Assembly: GCF_000378385.1 (NCBI RefSeq)
Contig: NZ_KB899663.1
Location: 227,417 to 291,416, forward strand
Direction of reading: 5' to 3'
From: Paenibacillus daejeonensis DSM 15491
GTDB lineage: Bacteria > Bacillota > Bacilli > Paenibacillales > Paenibacillaceae
DNA length: 64,000 bases
Positions 9,578-17,577 of this stretch are shown piece by piece. A program made the translations under genes and the position numbers. The notes below the pieces were generated by a model. It was not told the DNA's origin and made no database searches. It was given only the letters and a program-made list of their open reading frames with translations. Positions within the stretch are counted from its first letter, which is position 1. Each line of letters begins with the position of its first letter.

Positions 9578-10942
9578 TTGAAAGAGCGAAAAGGGTATGT
9601 GTGGACATTAACAACGGTCTTGATGCTGTCAATCGTGCTGGCAGGTTGTAGTGGGAATTCGAATGTTGAGAGCCAGCCTAACTCATCGGGTGATAACAAA
9701 CCGACGAATCAGTCGACTGGCGAAGAAAAGCCGCTAGAGGATGTCACCATTACGTACTCGCAATGGGGCACGGCAGAAGAGCTGCAAAGAACCCAGGAGT
9801 TGCTCGATGCATTCATGGCTGCGAATCCTCACATTACAGTCAAACTGGAAGGTAAGGATTGGGGCACGTATTGGGATGGACTGACGGCAGGGGCATCAGG
9901 TGGCGTGCTTCCCGATGTCATGAAAACAAGCTTTGCTTATGTGTCCAAATATGCAGAGTTAGGTATTTTTAAAGATCTGGATGGTTTACTTGCAGACCAC
10001 GATTTTGATTTATCTGCCATTGCTGATGGCATGCTGTCAATGCACCAATTCGATGGAAAGCAAGTTTCATTGCCTATCGATGCAAACGTCATAATGTTCT
10101 ATTACAATAAGGGGCTGTTCGATGATCCTGCCACAAACCCTAAGCAGGCGACTTACCCCTCTGCAGAGCCGACCTGGGAAGAGGTCCTGGATATTGCTAC
10201 GAAAATGACCTTGGATACGAACGACAGAAATCCGGGGGAAGATGGGTTCGACCGTAACAATATTAAGCAATGGGGGATGTCCACAGTTCCAGGTGCCGAT
10301 CTGGGCATGTTCGAGCCCATTCTGTTCTCCAATGATGCGAAGCTGATCAATGATGACGGTACAGTGGCGTTGGATACGCCGGAAGCGCGTGAAGTCCTTG
10401 ACTTCTTTATTGACGCAACTGCACAGGGCATCAACACTTCACCTGCACAGATTGAAGGAATGGGAGGCGTTCAAAACCTCGCGATTACGACAGGTAAAGT
10501 GGCCATGAACCTTGCTGGCAGCTGGAACGTTGCCCATTACACAGATGCTGCGATTGATTACGGCATCACCCATGTGCCGAAATTCAAAACCACACAAACG
10601 GTGATTCAGCCTGCGGGTATCGCCATGAGCGCTACGACCAAACATGAAGAAGCGGCTTATCAGCTCATGTCTTGGCTTGCAGGTCCCGAAGGGCAATCTG
10701 AATTGGCCAAACAAGGCTTCGCTATTCCTTCTAACAGTCAAGCGGCAGATGCCTATCTTGAAACGGCGGGCGCTGAATTCAAGATCTTCCTGGATGCGCA
10801 AGCGTATGGTATTTCTGCCCCGTATAGTGTCAAGAAAACAGACCTGGTATTTACACATGGCACTCAAATTTTGCGGGATCCTCTGGCAGGGAATGGTGAT
10901 GTGGACGCGGCGATCAAGGATCTGCAAGCTGCACTGCAATAA
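9578..10942 (+). CDS. Extracellular sugar-binding lipoprotein of the ABC importer
   Basis: Family 1 solute-binding protein of 454 residues. The N-terminus (MKERKGYVWTLTTVLMLSI) leads to the lipobox LAGC, so the mature protein is anchored by lipid at about Cys 24. A Ser/Asn/Gly-rich linker follows. The binding fold starts at about residue 50 (VTITYSQWGTAEE). The TTG at 9578 is chosen over the TTG at 9560 because AGGGGG lies 9 nt before it, and the intervening ATG is out of frame. It captures the oligosaccharide for the permeases at 7782 and 8685. A galactosamine-type ligand is only inferred from the shared operator with the GH114-like gene. Confidence 0.92.
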   Translation: MKERKGYVWTLTTVLMLSIVLAGCSGNSNVESQPNSSGDNKPTNQSTGEEKPLEDVTITYSQWGTAEELQRTQELLDAFMAANPHITVKLEGKDWGTYWDGLTAGASGGVLPDVMKTSFAYVSKYAELGIFKDLDGLLADHDFDLSAIADGMLSMHQFDGKQVSLPIDANVIMFYYNKGLFDDPATNPKQATYPSAEPTWEEVLDIATKMTLDTNDRNPGEDGFDRNNIKQWGMSTVPGADLGMFEPILFSNDAKLINDDGTVALDTPEAREVLDFFIDATAQGINTSPAQIEGMGGVQNLAITTGKVAMNLAGSWNVAHYTDAAIDYGITHVPKFKTTQTVIQPAGIAMSATTKHEEAAYQLMSWLAGPEGQSELAKQGFAIPSNSQAADAYLETAGAEFKIFLDAQAYGISAPYSVKKTDLVFTHGTQILRDPLAGNGDVDAAIKDLQAALQ

Positions 10943-10976
10943 TCGATCGATGCTATTGTAACTGATGAAATGTTAT

Positions 10977-11030
10977 AAAAACTCATACATTATGTGGATG
11001 ATTTACATCACGTAATGTGTGAGTTTTTTT
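10977..11030 (+). terminator. Rho-independent terminator after the sugar ABC operon
   Basis: A long imperfect hairpin pairs AACTCATACATTA with TAATGTGTGAGTT around an 18-nt middle, followed by T7. It ends the operon that begins at 6670. Confidence 0.9.
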
Positions 11031-11057
11031 CATGGTTTTTACCTCTGTTTTTTTCGA

Positions 11058-11088
11058 GTTTGCCCCAAAGCGTTTGATCTGCTATAAC
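11058..11088 (+). promoter_or_regulatory. Promoter and operator of the LacI-family gene
   Basis: GTTTGCCCCAAA (11058-11069) is the exact reverse complement of the operators at 6413 and 6604. It overlaps a likely -35 (TTGCCC, 11060-11065) spaced 17 nt from TATAAC (11083-11088). Binding here would block RNA polymerase, so autorepression is expected. Confidence 0.75.
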
Positions 11089-11122
11089 TAGAAGAGATGT
11101 AAGCTAGGAAGGGGGAAACCTT

Positions 11123-12154
11123 GTGGCAAAGCTGAAAGATATCGCTGATTATGTAGGCGTATCCATATCTACAGTGTCGCGAGTCATCAATCATGATGAG
11201 AGCAGAGTGGTGAATGCGGAGACGCGAAAGAAAATATGGGATGCGGCGCAAGCGATTGGATATAGAAAGAAACAAGCGGGAAAATTGCCCCAAACCAAAA
11301 AAGAAATGCATAAGCATTCTTTTCGTCTTGGGTGTGTCATAGCCGTTCCGCAGAACAAATACAATCATCCCTACTTTTCCGTCATTCTGGAGGGCATTGA
11401 GAAAGGCGTCCAGGCAGAAGGCTACCGATTGGAATTCCTGCACAGTATGGGAGAAGGGATAGACATCAGTGAGATTCAGAAGCTGGTGAAGGAACATGCG
11501 ATCGATGGAATGATTGTTGTAGAAGGAATAGATGCTGAGGTGTACGCCTGGATCAAGCAGCATGTCAGAGTTGTCGTAGGCATTGATATTGCGGATCCGG
11601 AAGTGCCGGTGGTAGCCTATGACCGCGTATCAGCGGCCAGAGATGCTGTGCGGCATCTGATTTCTCGGGGGCATCGTCAGATCGGATTTATTGGAGGTGT
11701 CGGTCTGGGAGGCTCCATCGAACGAGAAAAGCGCTATAAAGGCTACAAGGAAGCGATGGATGAAGCAAAGCTTGAGATCGATCCGCACTGGGTGATCGAT
11801 GTGAACTGGGATGTCTTGCAAAGCTACGAAATTGTCAAGCAAGCGCTGCTGCAGAACAAGGAGCGTCCAACGGCATTTTTCTCGGCCAGTGACATGATGG
11901 CGATTCCGGCGATGCGGGCGGTGACGGAACAACAGTTGGCGATCCCGGGGGATATTGCTTTTTTTAGTGTGGACAATATCGAGTTCTCGGCATTTACGTC
12001 TCCGCCGCTGTCTACAATATGTGTGCCCAAGCTGGAAATGGGAAGGGTGGCGGCCAATCTATTGCTCGATTATTTAAATCAGAAGTATAATATCCCGATC
12101 AGGGTTTATGTGCCTTATGAATTGAAATTACGTCATTCCTCGGGGGATGAATAG
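11123..12154 (+). CDS. LacI-family transcriptional repressor
   Basis: Repressor of 343 residues. The N-terminal helix-turn-helix and hinge read KLKDIADYVGVSISTVSRVI. The rest is a periplasmic-binding-like effector domain (about 62-343) with SRGHRQIGFIGG and ASDMMAIPAMRAV. The GTG start at 11123 has GGAAGGGGG upstream. The same 12-bp operator stands at its own promoter and at both promoters in 6413-6615, so it most likely represses the secreted GH114-like gene, the importer operon and itself. The inducer should be the imported oligosaccharide or a product. Confidence 0.9.
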   Translation: MAKLKDIADYVGVSISTVSRVINHDESRVVNAETRKKIWDAAQAIGYRKKQAGKLPQTKKEMHKHSFRLGCVIAVPQNKYNHPYFSVILEGIEKGVQAEGYRLEFLHSMGEGIDISEIQKLVKEHAIDGMIVVEGIDAEVYAWIKQHVRVVVGIDIADPEVPVVAYDRVSAARDAVRHLISRGHRQIGFIGGVGLGGSIEREKRYKGYKEAMDEAKLEIDPHWVIDVNWDVLQSYEIVKQALLQNKERPTAFFSASDMMAIPAMRAVTEQQLAIPGDIAFFSVDNIEFSAFTSPPLSTICVPKLEMGRVAANLLLDYLNQKYNIPIRVYVPYELKLRHSSGDE

Positions 12155-12170
12155 AGGAGTTACCTATACG

Positions 12171-12220
12171 GACGTTCGCAGCTGCAAGGAGCAATCCTGA
12201 AGCGTGTGGACGTCTTTTTT
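12171..12220 (+). terminator. Probable terminator after the LacI gene
   Basis: An imperfect inverted repeat (GGACGTTCGC paired with GCGTGTGGACGT) is followed by T6 at 12215-12220. The stem is interrupted, so this is a moderate call. Confidence 0.55.
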
Positions 12221-12251
12221 GTGTCTAACTATCATTGCCTTATAATGCATC

Positions 12252-12280
12252 TTGACAATCGGATTACTGGGTGTTAGAGT
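12252..12280 (+). promoter_or_regulatory. SigA promoter of the organosulfur operon
   Basis: TTGACA (12252-12257), 17 nt and TAGAGT (12275-12280) lie about 200 bp before the first gene, leaving a long untranslated leader. No clear CymR or S-box sequence was recognised. Confidence 0.6.
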
Positions 12281-12373
12281 ACACTCAATAAATCGCTAAT
12301 ATTCCTACCTAATTACTTGGTTAAATGTCGAATGTATGTGATATCCGACCATCAGGCAGCTGACTGTTCAAAC

Positions 12374-12432
12374 AGAGGCACGCCCGGCGCACAAGGAGAT
12401 CGTAAGGTATCTCTGCGCGCTGGGGTGCCTCT
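12374..12432 (+). promoter_or_regulatory. Structured leader hairpin before the organosulfur operon
   Basis: Perfect outer arms AGAGGCAC (12374-12381) and GTGCCTCT (12425-12432) enclose CCC/GGG, GCGCA/TGCGC and GAGAT/ATCTC pairs, giving one long hairpin with small internal loops. No T-run follows, so it is not a plain terminator. It does not match the S-box or T-box consensus I know. Confidence 0.55.
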
Positions 12433-12482
12433 ATTCGTTGGTTGACCATTAACCGGGACCATCAAAAAAAGGAGTGGTTAAC

Positions 12483-13268
12483 ATGTCTACCTCATCTTCG
12501 TTGTTGAACATCCAAGGACTGGATAAGAGTTTTCAGACGGAGCAGCAATCGGTACAGGCGCTTCGGCAGATTGAGCTGGATGTCAAGGAAGGGGAGTTCG
12601 TGACGGTCATCGGTCCGAGCGGTTGCGGTAAAAGCACCTTGCTGCGCATCATCGCAGGGCTGGACACGGGCTATGAAGGAAGTGTCAAGCTGGGCGGCCA
12701 GCCGATCACCGGACCGGGAATTGACAAGGGCTTCATCTTCCAGGAGCCGCGCCTCTTTCCCTGGCTCACGGTTGAGAAGAACATAGCGGCGGATCTGTCG
12801 CTGCGTGATAAGGATGTACGGCGGCGGGTCGATGAATTAATCGAGCTGGTGAAGCTCAAAGGCTTCGAGCAAGCTTATCCCAAAGCGTTGTCCGGTGGGA
12901 TGGCGCAGCGCGTGGCGATTGCCCGGGCGCTACTGCGGAATCCGCGTATTCTGCTGCTCGATGAGCCATTCGGTGCCCTTGACGCCTTTACCCGGGCCCA
13001 CATGCAGGAGGTGCTTCTGGATATCTGGGAGCGCAACGGCACGACGATGATCCTTGTCACGCATGATATTGACGAAGCCGTCTTCTTGGGGAACCGCATC
13101 ATCATCCTTAAGCCGAGACCTGGGGAGATCCGTGGCCGCGTCACCGTCGACCTGCCGTACCCGCGCAAGAAGTCATCGGCCGGGTTCCAGGAATTCCGTT
13201 ACAAGGTGCTGAACGAATTCGAGCGCATTGACGAGCTGGCCTTCGGTGAAGCGGGGGCGGGGATATGA
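12483..13268 (+). CDS. Sulfonate/taurine-type ABC transporter ATPase (SsuB-like)
   Basis: Cytoplasmic ATPase of 261 residues that powers import. It has Walker [11 protein letters not shown]-loop [12 protein letters not shown], signature LSGGMAQR and Walker [13 protein letters not shown], all intact, in the SsuB/TauB/NrtD branch. The ATG at 12483 is chosen because AAAGGAG lies about 9 nt upstream. The GTG at 12474 would overlap that site. It is the first gene of a nine-gene run to 21011 and serves the two permeases that follow. The sulfur role rests on the downstream monooxygenase and cysteine synthase. A nitrate or pyrimidine-type substrate is a less likely alternative. Confidence 0.9.
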   Translation: MSTSSSLLNIQGLDKSFQTEQQSVQALRQIELDVKEGEFVTVIGPSGCGKSTLLRIIAGLDTGYEGSVKLGGQPITGPGIDKGFIFQEPRLFPWLTVEKNIAADLSLRDKDVRRRVDELIELVKLKGFEQAYPKALSGGMAQRVAIARALLRNPRILLLDEPFGALDAFTRAHMQEVLLDIWERNGTTMILVTHDIDEAVFLGNRIIILKPRPGEIRGRVTVDLPYPRKKSSAGFQEFRYKVLNEFERIDELAFGEAGAGI

Positions 13269-13286
13269 GGAAGGAGGCGGATGTTC

Positions 13287-14117
13287 ATGAGCGTGCGGCA
13301 GGATGATCTGGCAGAGGCAGCCCGCAAGCCGCTGCGCCGAGCATGGGTCATTCGGGGCTCCGGTCGCTGGCTATCCTCGCTGGCCTGGGGATCTGCGCTC
13401 CCGGTCGCTTTTCTCCTCCTCTGGCAGTGGCTCGGCGATCAGGAGCTGATCTCACCGCTGTTGTTCCCGACGCCGCTTGTGATCCTTGAATCCTTTGGCT
13501 GGCTATGGAATACGGGGATGCTGGCGGAGAACTTCGGCGCGAGCTTGTACAGGATGGCGGCAGGTTTCGGATTAGGCGGAGGACTTGGGTTGCTGTTGGG
13601 CCTGTTCGTCGGCCTCTCCCGAGGCATGGAGAAGCTGCTCGATTCGACGGTTCAGATGGTGCGGATGGTGCCCCATATTTCGGTAACCTTTCTCTTCGTT
13701 CTGTGGTTTGGAATCGGGGATACGTCGAAAATCATGCTGATTGCCAAAGGCTGTTTCTTTCCATTATATATCTACACCTTTCTGGGCATCCGCAACACCG
13801 ACCGCAAGCTTTTCGAAGTAACCCGTGTGCTGGCATACAGCCGTTTCAAGCAAATTGTTCGGCTGGTGCTGCCGGCCTCAGTTCCGAACATCGTCGTGGG
13901 GGTCCGCCTCTCACTGGCTGTCGCCTGGGGCAGTCTGGTCGTTGCAGAGATGATGGGAGCAAGCTCGGGGCTGGGCTTTCTGATGATGGATGCCCGCGCC
14001 ATGAGCGATACGCCGACCGTATTTGTCGGCATCGCACTGTTTACCGTACTTGGCGTCATCACCGATGTGATCGTTCTGCTTGTGGAACGGCGACTGCTCG
14101 CCTGGCGCGATAGTTGA
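13287..14117 (+). CDS. SsuC-like ABC transporter permease 1
   Basis: Membrane permease of 276 residues with about six transmembrane segments. The cytoplasmic coupling loop is EVTRVLAYSRFKQIVRLVLP, typical of the SsuC/TauC family. The start is taken as ATG 13287, at good distance from GGAAGGAGG; ATG 13281 in the same frame is possible. A second permease with only moderate similarity follows at 14215. The pair may form a heterodimer, unlike the homodimeric SsuC of classical sulfonate systems. Confidence 0.9.
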   Translation: MSVRQDDLAEAARKPLRRAWVIRGSGRWLSSLAWGSALPVAFLLLWQWLGDQELISPLLFPTPLVILESFGWLWNTGMLAENFGASLYRMAAGFGLGGGLGLLLGLFVGLSRGMEKLLDSTVQMVRMVPHISVTFLFVLWFGIGDTSKIMLIAKGCFFPLYIYTFLGIRNTDRKLFEVTRVLAYSRFKQIVRLVLPASVPNIVVGVRLSLAVAWGSLVVAEMMGASSGLGFLMMDARAMSDTPTVFVGIALFTVLGVITDVIVLLVERRLLAWRDS

Positions 14118-14126
14118 GGAGAAATC

Positions 14127-14200
14127 ATGCTTCCGAAGTGAGTTTTCCTTCGGAAAACTTAAGCGAATGCTTCCGAAGTGAGTTTTCCTTCGGAAAACTT
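14127..14200. repeat. Tandem pair of 34-bp hairpin repeats between permease genes
   Basis: Two identical 34-bp copies (14127-14160 and 14167-14200) are separated by 6 bp. Each contains AGTTTTCC-TTC-GGAAAACT, an 8-bp stem with a 3-nt loop, plus an outer CTTCCGAAG palindrome. The second copy ends just before the Shine-Dalgarno site of the next gene. This looks like a REP-type intergenic element or an mRNA processing or stabilising hairpin pair. Confidence 0.9.
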
Positions 14201-14214
14201 TTAGGAGGAAACTC

Positions 14215-15054
14215 ATGAGAGAACAGGCACATACATTGCCTTCCGGTACATTAACTGCTCAGCGGCGACGTGTTCGGACGGGCAGCGGCGGCTTCGGTCG
14301 TCACTTCCTCGTAGCGGCACTGCTGCCGGCGATCATTCTGGTCGTCTGGCAATGGGCCGGCAGCACCGGCCGTGTAAGCCCGCTGCTGCTGCCATCGCCG
14401 CTAGCTATCGGAGAAGCTTTTGTCCGACTGTCATTATCCGGCGAACTGTTCATTCAGTTATGGCATAGTCTTGTCCGGGCATCGACAGGCGTGTTCTACG
14501 GATCGCTGGCTGCCTTGCTGCTGGGAGGGATCGTCGGACTCTCACGCACCGTGCGCAAACTGGTTGATCCATCGCTGCAGCTGCTGCGGCTGACGCCAAG
14601 TCTGGCAACCGCGCCAATTATTATCTTGTGGTTCGGCTTCGGCGAGACGTCGAAAATCGTCATTATTGGGTTTGGGGCCTTTTTCCCCTTGTATATGAGT
14701 ATGGTCCAGAGCATTCTTGGCGTCGATAGCAAGCTGACGGAGGTGACGCGTGTCCTGGCATTTGGCAGAGGCAAGCAGCTCACCCGGCTGGTGCTGCCGG
14801 CTGCACTGCCAGGCATCCTATCCGGCTTGCGGCTGTCGATTGCCTATGGCTGGCTGGGACTGGTCGTTGCAGAGCTGCTAGGCTCCCAGTCGGGCATTGG
14901 CTACCTGATGAGCCATGCTCAGACCAACTCGCAGCCGGAGGTGATTTTTGTAGGTGTCATAATTTTTGCAGTGATGGGCAAGCTCATCGACTTATTTGTT
15001 GTCACAATCGAACGCAGGTTACTGCGCTGGAGAGACAGTTTCACCGGCAATTAA
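14215..15054 (+). CDS. SsuC-like ABC transporter permease 2
   Basis: Membrane permease of 279 residues. It shares its layout with the permease at 13287: LLPSPLAI early, coupling loop EVTRVLAFGRGKQLTRLVLP, and the WRDS-type end. The basic N-terminus (RRRVRTGSGG) precedes the first helix. The ATG at 14215 has GGAGG 6 nt upstream, right after the hairpin repeats. Together with permease 1, the ATPase at 12483 and the binding lipoprotein at 15089 it makes a complete importer for an organosulfur compound. Confidence 0.9.
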   Translation: MREQAHTLPSGTLTAQRRRVRTGSGGFGRHFLVAALLPAIILVVWQWAGSTGRVSPLLLPSPLAIGEAFVRLSLSGELFIQLWHSLVRASTGVFYGSLAALLLGGIVGLSRTVRKLVDPSLQLLRLTPSLATAPIIILWFGFGETSKIVIIGFGAFFPLYMSMVQSILGVDSKLTEVTRVLAFGRGKQLTRLVLPAALPGILSGLRLSIAYGWLGLVVAELLGSQSGIGYLMSHAQTNSQPEVIFVGVIIFAVMGKLIDLFVVTIERRLLRWRDSFTGN

Positions 15055-15088
15055 GCATTTTACATTCAATCATCGGAGGCGTATAACT

Positions 15089-16177
15089 ATGTACTCAACC
15101 AGATCAGCCACACAAACAAAGACATCCAGATCCCGCATTATTCTCAGCCTGAGCTTGCTATTAGTCCTTATGCTGGTGCTGCAGGCTTGCGGAGGGGGCA
15201 GCCAGCCACCTGCTGCCGGATCAGAGAGCAGAAGCGGGAGTAATAGCAGTGGAAGCCATACCGAACAAACTGCGTCAGAGGAAACGGGCAGTACGCCTCA
15301 AGCTTCTGTTGATACGCTTGTGTACGGCTTTGTCGGCACGAATCAGCCAGGCGCTATTGAAGGATGGGGCTTCCACACGGGTATCATTCAGGAAGAGCTG
15401 AAACCATACGGTATTAACAATGTAGAGCTTGTCCCGTTCCAGACCGGCCCGGATCTCAACGAATCTGTCATCAGCGGCCGGATCGATGTGGGGAACTCCG
15501 GGGATACACCAGCCCTGCTGGCCCGTTCCACTGGTGCCAAGACCCGACTGGTTAACTTCACCAATACCGAGGTCAACTCGGTACTCATTGGCCGCAAGGA
15601 CGGTCCTCAAACCGTGGAAGAGCTGAAGAAGGTAGCCGTCGTCAAAGGCTCGTTAATGTACCGTTTCCTGGTGGGTTACCTGGAAGAGAAGGGACTAACC
15701 GACCAAGTGGAGGTTATCAATATCAACAGTATTCCCGACACCGAAGCAGCTCTGCTGCGCGGGGAGATTGACGCTTATGCATACGGCAGTGCCTTTTACT
15801 CCGGTTACAAGCTGCTGCAGGAAGGACACCCGCTGCTGGCTGAGTCGAGGGAATACCCGCATCTACTCAGTGTGAGCGTAGTCTACACCACGGATGATTA
15901 TCTGGAGAAATTCCCCGGCTTCCAGGATGTATGGCGCGAAGCGTTGAGGAAGTCCTATGAGGATCTGAGTGCGAAGCCGGACGAATATTATGCCTGGCTG
16001 GCCGAGTCGACCGGCACGCCGGAGGAAGCGCTCCGCGAGATTCAACCGATTGAGCTGCTGCCGACAGAGGCGCTCTCTGCGGAAGGCATTGAGCGAATCA
16101 AGGCGTCCAAGGATTTTCTGGTTGCAGAGAATTTGGCTAGACGGGACTTCGATATCGACGAATGGATTGTCAACTAG
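15089..16177 (+). CDS. SsuA-like substrate-binding lipoprotein
   Basis: Extracytoplasmic binding protein of 362 residues. The signal sequence (IILSLSLLLVLMLVLQ) ends in lipobox LQAC, followed by a Gly/Ser/Glu-rich linker. The NMT1/SsuA-type fold begins at about residue 70 (VDTLVYGFVG) and includes SGRIDVGNSGDTPALLA, a segment typical of sulfonate and taurine binding proteins. The ATG at 15089 has GGAGG upstream; the longer frame from 14996 overlaps the previous gene. It delivers ligand to the permease pair. The ligand may be an alkanesulfonate or a sulfur-containing amino-acid derivative. Confidence 0.9.
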   Translation: MYSTRSATQTKTSRSRIILSLSLLLVLMLVLQACGGGSQPPAAGSESRSGSNSSGSHTEQTASEETGSTPQASVDTLVYGFVGTNQPGAIEGWGFHTGIIQEELKPYGINNVELVPFQTGPDLNESVISGRIDVGNSGDTPALLARSTGAKTRLVNFTNTEVNSVLIGRKDGPQTVEELKKVAVVKGSLMYRFLVGYLEEKGLTDQVEVININSIPDTEAALLRGEIDAYAYGSAFYSGYKLLQEGHPLLAESREYPHLLSVSVVYTTDDYLEKFPGFQDVWREALRKSYEDLSAKPDEYYAWLAESTGTPEEALREIQPIELLPTEALSAEGIERIKASKDFLVAENLARRDFDIDEWIVN

Positions 16178-16214
16178 ACACCACGCGATTTATTGATATA
16201 AGGAGGCATACACA

Positions 16215-17555
16215 ATGACACAATCACGCAAACGCCAACTGAAGCTCGGCATCGGCCTGCAGGGTGCAGGCGGACATTGGCGCGATCCGGAAGTAGAATC
16301 CAACGGTGCAGTAAGCATTGCAGCTTACCAGGAATATGCGCGCATCGCGGAGGCCGCCAAGTTCGACTTTGGCTTTATCGCAGACTCGGCTTACATTACC
16401 AAGCATTCGACCATTCCGTTCCTGAGCAGACTGGAGCCGATGACTGCGCTGTCGGCGATCTCGGCGGTGACGAAGCACCTGGGTCTGGTCGGCACATTTA
16501 CGACCTCCTACAGCGAGCCTTACACAACTGCGCGGCAGCTCGCCTCACTCGATATCATCAGCGACGGACGGGCGGGCTGGAACGCCGTCACCTCAGCGCT
16601 GGAGGGAGTTGCCCGCAATCATGGGCACGACAAGCTGCATGACCATGCCCTCCGGTATCGTATTGCCAAGGAATATATCGAGGTGGTCAAGGGACTGTGG
16701 AATTCCTGGGAGGACGACGCCTTCACGCGCAATAAGGAGACAGGAGAGTATGTAGACCTCGACAAGCTGCACACCCTGGATCACGTGGGCGAGTTCTTCA
16801 AGGTTCAGGGCCCGCTCAATCTGGAACGGTCCAAGCAAGGACATCCGATTATCTTCCAGGCGGGCGCATCCGAGGCTGGACGGGATCTGGCCGGCCGCTA
16901 TGCTGATGCGGTGTTCACCAGCTTCGAGGACGCGGATCTGGAGAAGGCCAAGCAGACGTACCGGGATATCAAGAGCCGGACCGCCAGCTACGGGCGGAAT
17001 CCGGATGAAGTACTGCTGTTCCCGATGATTTCCCCGGTCGTTGGTGCGACGGCGGAAGAGGCCCAGGAGCGGTATGAGGAAGGCAACCAGTATATTGATG
17101 TGGATTATGCCGTCAAATACCTGAGCCGTTATTTCAGCTTCTTCGATTTCTCCCAATTCGACCTGGATCAGCCGTTGCCTGAGCTAGGCGATATTGGTCA
17201 GAACAGCTTCCGTTCCATGGCGGAATACTATCTGCGCATCGCCCGCGAGGAAAATCTGACCCTGCGTCAGCTTGCTTACCGTGCCACCAATCCGCGTGGC
17301 GACTTTGTCGGTACGGCTGAAGCCATCGCGGATAAATTCCAGCATTACTTCGAAGAGCGCGCCGTAGACGGATTCATCGTCGCCGGCTCGCATCGCAACC
17401 TGCGCAACTTCACCAAGCTCGTCGTACCGATTCTGCAAGAACGCGGCCTGTTCCGTACCGAATACGAATCCGATACGCTGCGGGGCAATCTGGGCGTTTC
17501 GTTCCCGGTGAACCGTTATACTGAGGCTCGCAATCAGACCGCTATCCACGGGTAG
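16215..17555 (+). CDS. NtaA/SnaA/DszA-family flavin-dependent monooxygenase
   Basis: LLM-class enzyme of 446 residues that uses reduced flavin and oxygen to cleave C-S or C-N bonds. The N-terminus (RQLKLGIGLQGAGGHWRDP) and IISDGRAGWNAVTS are typical of the NtaA/SnaA/SoxA/DszA group, and the bacterial luciferase-like barrel spans nearly the whole protein. The ATG has AAGGAGG upstream. No flavin reductase is encoded nearby, so reduced FMN must come from elsewhere. After the importer, this should be the first catabolic step, releasing sulfite or a thiol for the cysteine synthase at 18379. The substrate is not deducible. Confidence 0.9.
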   Translation: MTQSRKRQLKLGIGLQGAGGHWRDPEVESNGAVSIAAYQEYARIAEAAKFDFGFIADSAYITKHSTIPFLSRLEPMTALSAISAVTKHLGLVGTFTTSYSEPYTTARQLASLDIISDGRAGWNAVTSALEGVARNHGHDKLHDHALRYRIAKEYIEVVKGLWNSWEDDAFTRNKETGEYVDLDKLHTLDHVGEFFKVQGPLNLERSKQGHPIIFQAGASEAGRDLAGRYADAVFTSFEDADLEKAKQTYRDIKSRTASYGRNPDEVLLFPMISPVVGATAEEAQERYEEGNQYIDVDYAVKYLSRYFSFFDFSQFDLDQPLPELGDIGQNSFRSMAEYYLRIAREENLTLRQLAYRATNPRGDFVGTAEAIADKFQHYFEERAVDGFIVAGSHRNLRNFTKLVVPILQERGLFRTEYESDTLRGNLGVSFPVNRYTEARNQTAIHG

Positions 17556-17577
17556 CTCACAAGAGGAGGAAACTACA

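Noticed and set aside
11286-11296. Fourth LacI operator inside the lacI-type gene
   Set aside because: TTGCCCCAAAC matches only partly and lies in coding sequence. Coincidence cannot be excluded, so it is not counted with the three exact sites.
12374-12432. Simple Rho-independent terminator before the organosulfur operon
   Set aside because: No T-run follows and the operon continues with a good ribosome site.
14996-15088. N-terminal extension of the sulfonate-binding protein
   Set aside because: It overlaps the permease gene and would bury the signal peptide. The ATG at 15089 has a GGAGG site.
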